Shown: positions 58,991-64,000 of the stretch, piece by piece | How positions within the stretch are numbered: the first letter of the stretch is position 1 | Layout: each line of letters starts with the position of its first letter | Source of the DNA: Gigaspora rosea | Lineage: Eukaryota > Glomeromycota > Glomeromycetes > Diversisporales > Gigasporaceae | Direction: 5' to 3' | NCBI GenBank assembly: GCA_003550325.1 | Contig: QKWP01000570.1 | Coordinates: 1-64,000, forward strand | DNA length: 64,000 nucleotides | Position numbers and translations under genes: made by a program | The notes under the pieces: model-generated | Database searches by the model: none | Told to the model about the DNA's origin: nothing | Seen by the model: the letters and a program-made list of their open reading frames with translations, nothing else

Positions 58991-59353
58991 AAGACCAGTA
59001 ACGACGACACCAACTGCGACACCAACGACGGCACCAAGGCGACACCAACGATTGTACAAAATGACGAAAGGCGGCAATCTAAATAAAAAAATTATAAGCA
59101 AAGAAAGTGAAAGTGAACGTGAAAGCGAATGCGAAAGAAAAAAAAACAAACTGATTATCAAAAATGATCGTGCAATACTTATCTATCCGGATCCGGTAAT
59201 GGTATGGCATGGCATTCGACCTTGGACCGGCGATCGGGATTAACACATGAAGTTTAATCATGTGATTTTCTCGTTATTTAATTGGCTAAAAGGCCAGAGA
59301 TATATATGTTATATATCTCTGGCCAGAGATGAATAGAAAAACCCTATTTTATT

Positions 59354-60100
59354 TTTTAATTTAATTTTTTTTCGTTCATTTTTTTTTAAAATTATTAATC
59401 TTTTTTTAATTTGTTTTAATTTTTTATTAGTTTTTTCTTCATTTTTTTAAATTATTTTTTATTCTTTTTTAATTTGTTTTAATTTTTTATTATTTATTTT
59501 TATTATTATTATTATTTTTTTAATTATTTTTATTTATTTTTTTAAAATTTTTTTTAATTCGGTTTAACTTTTTTATTTTTTTTAATTCGTTTTAACTTTT
59601 TTTAATTTTAATTTTTTTTGATTTCTTTTTTTTGTTTTTTAAATTTTTTTTTAATTTGTTTTAATTTTCAGGTTTATTTTTTTTTTAATTCGTTTTAATT
59701 TTATTTTTTATTTTTTTTTAAAGTTTTTTATTTATTTTAATTCGGTTTATTTTTTTAAATTAATTTTTATTTTTATTTTTTTATTCGTTTTAATTTTATT
59801 TTTTAAATTATTTTTTTCATTATTTTTTTTTAATTATTTTTTATTTTTTAATTCGTTTTAATTTTATTTTTTAAATTATTTTATTTTATTTGAATTATTT
59901 TGTTTTATTTTATTTTATTTTTTTAGTTTAAACTATTTTTTTATTTTATATTTGCCTTATAACTGCGAAATAACACATAGGGAGTTATTTCAAATTTCAG
60001 CCTGAATTAAGCTTAATTTAGGCTGAATTCGAAACTACACCCCATCACGTTATTTTGTGGTTATACAGTATTTTTATTATCTTTAATTTTTACTTTATTT
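59354..60100. other. T-rich low-complexity DNA
   Basis: Runs of TTTTTAATTCGTTTTAATTT repeat with slight changes to about 59960, then a palindromic GCCTGAATTAAGCTTAATTT near 60000. No gene. Confidence 0.7.
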
Positions 60101-60508
60101 ATATGTTTATTTTACCGAGAGATATAAAAGGGAAGGGGGAGGAGTGATATTAACGAAAAATTAACTTCAAACGGCAATTTTGAAAAGTAAGACACATCGC
60201 ATGATTACCCGATAGTTACCTGTTACATTTCTGGATCAGTCCGAAATCAAAACAAATGATGATCACGTGATGTCAGACCAAAGATTTTAATATATAAGAT
60301 ATGTTTGTTTTACTGAGAGACATAAAAGGGAAGGGGGAGGGGTGATGTTAACGAAAAATTAACTTCAAACGGCAATTTTGAAAAGTAAGACACATCGCGT
60401 GATTACCTGATAGTTATCTGTTACATTTCCGGATCAGTCAGAAAATCAAAACAAATGATGATCACGTGATGTCAGACAGAAGGAACATCAAAGATTTTAA
60501 TATATAAG
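60101..60508. repeat. Two direct ~198-bp repeats downstream of the Helitron helicase
   Basis: 60101-60298 and 60299-60508 are near-identical, both with GGGAAGGGGGAGG, CTTCAAACGGCAATTTTGAA and GATGATCACGTGATGTCAGA. The second has an extra ~12 bp (GAAGGAACATC). The pair ends a few bases after the helicase stop codon, so it may be the non-coding 3' part of the Helitron. Confidence 0.88.
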
Positions 60509-60515
60509 ATTCTAT

Positions 60516-63500
60516 TCATTCTTTAGATATCATAGATATTAATCGTTCTTCCTCACTTTTTCTTTCCTGTAATCTCTTGCAGTTTTTAATCCGTTGAAGC
60601 CTTTCAAAACTAAAAGGCTTAAAAAGAAGGTCAGTGAGAGCTCGAACTCGAGAAATTGCTACAAATGAAAGACCAGCGGCAAACTCTTTATTTCCAAGAT
60701 CTATCATAGCATTTGGAAGCGTGAGTCCTTGACTCTTATGCACTGTAATAGCCCAAGCAAGGCAAATAGGAATCTGTGTTCGTGAACACATTATTCCAGA
60801 TTTATTCTCCCAAGTACGTTGAATGGATACTATTGGAACAACGCTAACACCTTCTAAAGTTCTAATAGCAGGACCATTGTAATTATCGAAGGCAATGAAG
60901 ACCGCTACAGGAAGATAAGGTGGCCCATTCTCATTATACAAAATGTCTTGAACAGTCCCTATTGATCCATTTACTAAACCACCTTCTGTCCATAGATTTG
61001 CCGTTAACATAACTCGTGCACCTTTAGCTAATAAAAGTTGTGTATCGAGACCTTTTGCAACATCTGAGTCAGCTTTTTTAGCTACTTGGTCACCTGTATG
61101 TGAAGCGATAATTTTGACGACAGGACACTTTAAGGATTCAAGTTTGTTTAAATTAATTGCATCGACCTCGGCCCATTTTGGTAATATGAACATAGCATTT
61201 GAAAACTGATCACATTCAGTTCGATCATGTTTATCTTCAATACGTGTGCTAAGTGTTTTCCAATCTTCAAGTATAGATTCTCCGTTACGTAATCTTAGAA
61301 GAATTTCTCTGAAAACTTGTTGTTCTCTAGAATCTCCAGACTGCCGCTGAATAATATCAAGTTGATATACTTCGCGAAACTGCCCGTATGATATAATAAC
61401 ACTATTAGAAAATGGGTCTCTTGAAATATTATTTGCGTATATGGGAAGATCGAGTACTGGCGGAAGCTGACCAAAATCTCCACACATAATAATAGATTGA
61501 CCGCTGAAGAGTTCATTTTTATGTTTAGGAAAAGCTTGTTGCAACCGATTATCAATCAAGTTAAACATTCGACGCCCAACCATGCTTTTCTCATCAAGAA
61601 TTAAGTATTTTACATTTTGCAGCTTTGTTTGTAGTCGCTTCAACTGCTCACCATTTAACTCAAAATTATTTTCAATTTGCAGTGGAATGCAAAGTATTGA
61701 ATGAATAGTTGCCCACTAATATTGTATGCCGCAACTCCTGTTGGTGCAAGCACAAGCATAGGTACTTTGGATTCATCCCCTGCCATTCTACAAAGTAGAC
61801 TTCTAATCGCCCTAATCAAATACGATTTACCCGTCCCTGCTGTTCCCATGATTATGATTCTTAGTGGTTCGACGTCAAACCCTGAAAGTATCCTTTGATA
61901 ATGTGCTTCTATTTGTTTAAACACTCTTTTTTGATTTTCATTTTAAGTTTCATAGTTAATAGTATCTGTAATTGTATTTTCTCTCCTTTCTACTCTGGAA
62001 TTAGTAGAAACACGCTGAACAAATGTATCGACATCTGTAAGGTTCTCAGCAGAGTAGTGTCGTCGAGCATCATTAACCCAATCAAAATTAATATCCATAT
62101 CACGTGAACCCAATTCCGAAAAACTGTTTATGACTACGTTTGGTTCCATTCCTGCTAACCGCATCCAATCAAGCTGAAATTCGCCTTCTTCGTCTTCATC
62201 ACCATCTTCATCTTCATCCTCTACTAATTCTTCCTCATCAACGTTTTCGTTTTCAACATTATTTAATGCATCAACTGATAGACCAAGCAAATCCATTGTA
62301 TCGCCGTTAATCTCTTCAAGGTGGCGATTATATGTATTTGACCATTCTAAAGCACCGTTTTCAGTTAACTGTTGAAGATTTCGATGCTTAACATGAAGAA
62401 GAACTTTGATTAGACAAAACTTTTCCCATTGAGGACTGTCGTGTAGGGGTGATGGGCGTGGGTATATATGTACAATATTTTCTTGATTGCATTTTCTTTA
62501 ACAACCATTGACAAATCTATGTGTTAAATAGAGCTGATATAAAGAAAAATTTTTGAATTCTAATGGCCTATCCCAATGTCATTAATGGTGATTTTGTTGT
62601 TAGTCCTGTATTTCTAACTGACATAAATTCGTTATCTTCATTATTACCCGTACCGCAGAGCCATCTTGACGCCTCGTTATTTAGATTTAAAGAAATAAAC
62701 GGTCGACTCGAGTGATAAAGCGGGATGCCAAAAAGAATATGACAAGTTTCCTGTGCCGAAATATCACGTTCTGCGACACTGTGTATTAATAATCTTTGAA
62801 CTATTGGAAGTACTGAATTATCAGATCTTCTATCAGATATAATCTGGTTTAGTATTTCTGAAAATGCAGCAGAACGTGGCTCTGCTTTACTTGCATATTT
62901 TGCAATATATTGCAAAGCTGCATGAATACTTAAGATTGGTTTAATATTTACATTTGCCTGCCAACCTTGTAATTGAAGCTGACTATGCGGATTAATATAT
63001 GGGTCGTTTCTTGCTGTTATGAATTCTAGCTCCCCACAATTATCTTCCCGCAAATAAGAGTCTTCACTATTTTCTTTAGGAAAGCCAAATCTGCAGAATT
63101 GCTAACTGGTTCGATTCACCCGAAGACAAGAGTTAGCATTACATCGCATGTGCCGTTGTAGTTTATTAATTAAATTGATATAATCCTGTAAGTCATTGTA
63201 TATCTCGTTTTGACGCTTTTGGCATGGATGACGATCGGGTATAATTGCATCGAGTCCTGGATTTATCGTGGTGACAACTAAGTTAAGGTATTCTACAGCT
63301 TTATTCATTGCTTGTTCGTCATTTTTTATTTGTTCTCATTCAATTATAGGAGCATTCCGTTTCTTTCCTATACCATGTACATGTACGCTACCACGATACT
63401 GCCACTCGAACCTATACCACCAGTCTTCTAAATCCCATCGCTTTTTTAATACGATATTAAAAAAAATTTCAAATCGCTTGTTAAAAAACCAAACAGCAAT

Positions 63501-64000
63501 ATAAGGATTATCTATAATGTTTTGTCGCCGGCTATTTGCAGAATTTGACCCTTCTTCTACAGAATTTTCGCTAAACTGTATAAGGTCATGGAGTTCAGGC
63601 CAGTGTAGATCTGCCGCACTAAAGGTAAAAAATATTAATCCTTGTGAGCCTAATTGTTTAATCATATCTGTTAGCTCTCAACGCCATGCAGTCCAAAACT
63701 GCTGTGTTTTGTGTAACTCTATGCCAAATCTCATTATTCTATCAGCCATGTGTGTATCACCCTCATTAATCTTATTTTTTATATCAGTTACAGTAAGCTG
63801 ATCATCATTCAACCTTTCCTTAACATAAACTTTTCCTTCTTGTAGTGCCCTCCATCGCATTTGGGAATTTAATGCGAAATAACGCCACCGAGCGTGATGT
63901 GCAAACCTTTCGTCCTTATATTGGAGAAGATGCTTAAAGTACTCAGCTGGTTTGACTTCTTTAGCACACTCTGCATAGAAGTCGCCGCAGCCGGTTGAAT
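60516..64000 (-). pseudogene. Helitron Rep/helicase gene, decayed, cut by window edge
   Basis: Encodes the replication initiator-helicase of a rolling-circle Helitron. From the edge inwards: Helitron-like N-terminal domain (ARWRYFALNSQMRWRALQEG), HUH motif HVHG near 63375, the tyrosine motif YIAKYASKAE near 62900, an acidic linker (62290-62170), then a Pif1-type helicase with Walker A GTAGTGKSYLI (61840), APTGVAAYNI, motif II LDEKSMVG (61590), GDFGQLPPV, VHKSQGLT and VAISRVRAL. The helicase C-terminal 375 residues are open. Breaks: in-frame stops at 63678 (TGA), 63336 (TGA), 63102 (TAG) and 61943 (TAA), a frameshift near 62570 and another near 61715. The element is therefore not expected to act on its own. 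The 5' end lies outside the window. Confidence 0.92.

Larger units (their letters stand above)
57047..59344. mobile_element. MULE-like element carrying two tandem exon-like arrays
   Basis: 2,298 bp flanked by a 9-bp duplication TATTTTATT (57038-57046 and 59345-59353). The terminal inverted repeats are ~75 bp: GGGTTTTTCTATTTATCTCT at the left pairs with AGATGAATAGAAAAACCC at the right, and include the 16-bp palindrome ATCTCTGGCCAGAGAT and TTAGCCAATTAAA. GGG ends, long TIRs and a 9-bp TSD fit Mutator-like elements, though the TSD is low-complexity. No transposase is seen. Inside are a ~145-bp repeat (57580-58075) and a ~90-bp repeat (58085-58990). The interior is less AT-rich than its flanks. 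Confidence 0.7.

Overview
The window reads as nuclear DNA of an AT-rich filamentous fungus. Spliceosomal introns of about 60-400 bp with GT-AG ends interrupt every complete gene. The identifiable genes (Gup1-type MBOAT acyltransferase, Sus1/ENY2, SCA7-domain SAGA subunit, PARP-fold proteins, F-box protein) are eukaryotic. The AT content, repeat load and Helitron fit an early-diverging fungus such as an arbuscular mycorrhizal (Glomeromycotina, Rhizophagus-like) species. That assignment is inference, not proof. Splice models were made by hand from frame continuity, GT/AG sites and family similarity.

Layout. 1-6.7 kb is repeats and decayed coding debris: a 10-bp minisatellite, a foldback element, an integrase-like fragment, a hAT-like MITE, Cys/His-rich ORF relics and degenerate satellites. 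6.7-10.5 kb holds a divergent pair, GUP1 (-, 10 exons) and SUS1/ENY2 (+, 4 exons), sharing a 177-bp promoter region. 10.5-22.9 kb is mostly DNA transposons, including several hAT-like elements with 8-bp target-site duplications (TSDs), one nested inside another. 23.0-30.1 kb is the gene-rich core: an SCA7-domain protein (Sgf73/ataxin-7-like, -), a PARP-fold protein (+), a second PARP-fold protein convergent to it (-), and an acidic, probably nuclear protein of unknown family (+). 33.2-34.4 kb carries an F-box protein (-). From 34.5 kb to the end there is no intact gene that I can support. That part has pogo/Tc1-like MITEs (TA TSD), hAT-like elements (8-bp TSD), MULE-like elements (9-bp TSD), a SINE-like retroposon, an unclassified dispersed family (family A, at least four copies), a 917-bp assembly gap and, from 60.5 kb to the edge, a decayed Helitron Rep/helicase gene (-).

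Functional links. Sus1 and the SCA7 protein are both expected subunits of the SAGA deubiquitinase module and lie about 12.5 kb apart. The two PARP-fold genes are convergent, and both have a Cys-rich insertion between the catalytic His and Tyr motifs. One of them starts with an N-myristoylation-type sequence.

Best candidates for something undescribed: (i) a 2.3-kb MULE-like element at 57.0-59.3 kb whose interior is two tandem arrays of exon-like units with splice-site-like borders on the minus strand; (ii) the pair of Cys-insertion PARP-fold proteins; (iii) multi-level nested insertions at 46.6-48.6 kb and 44.0-46.2 kb, which give a relative chronology of several MITE families.
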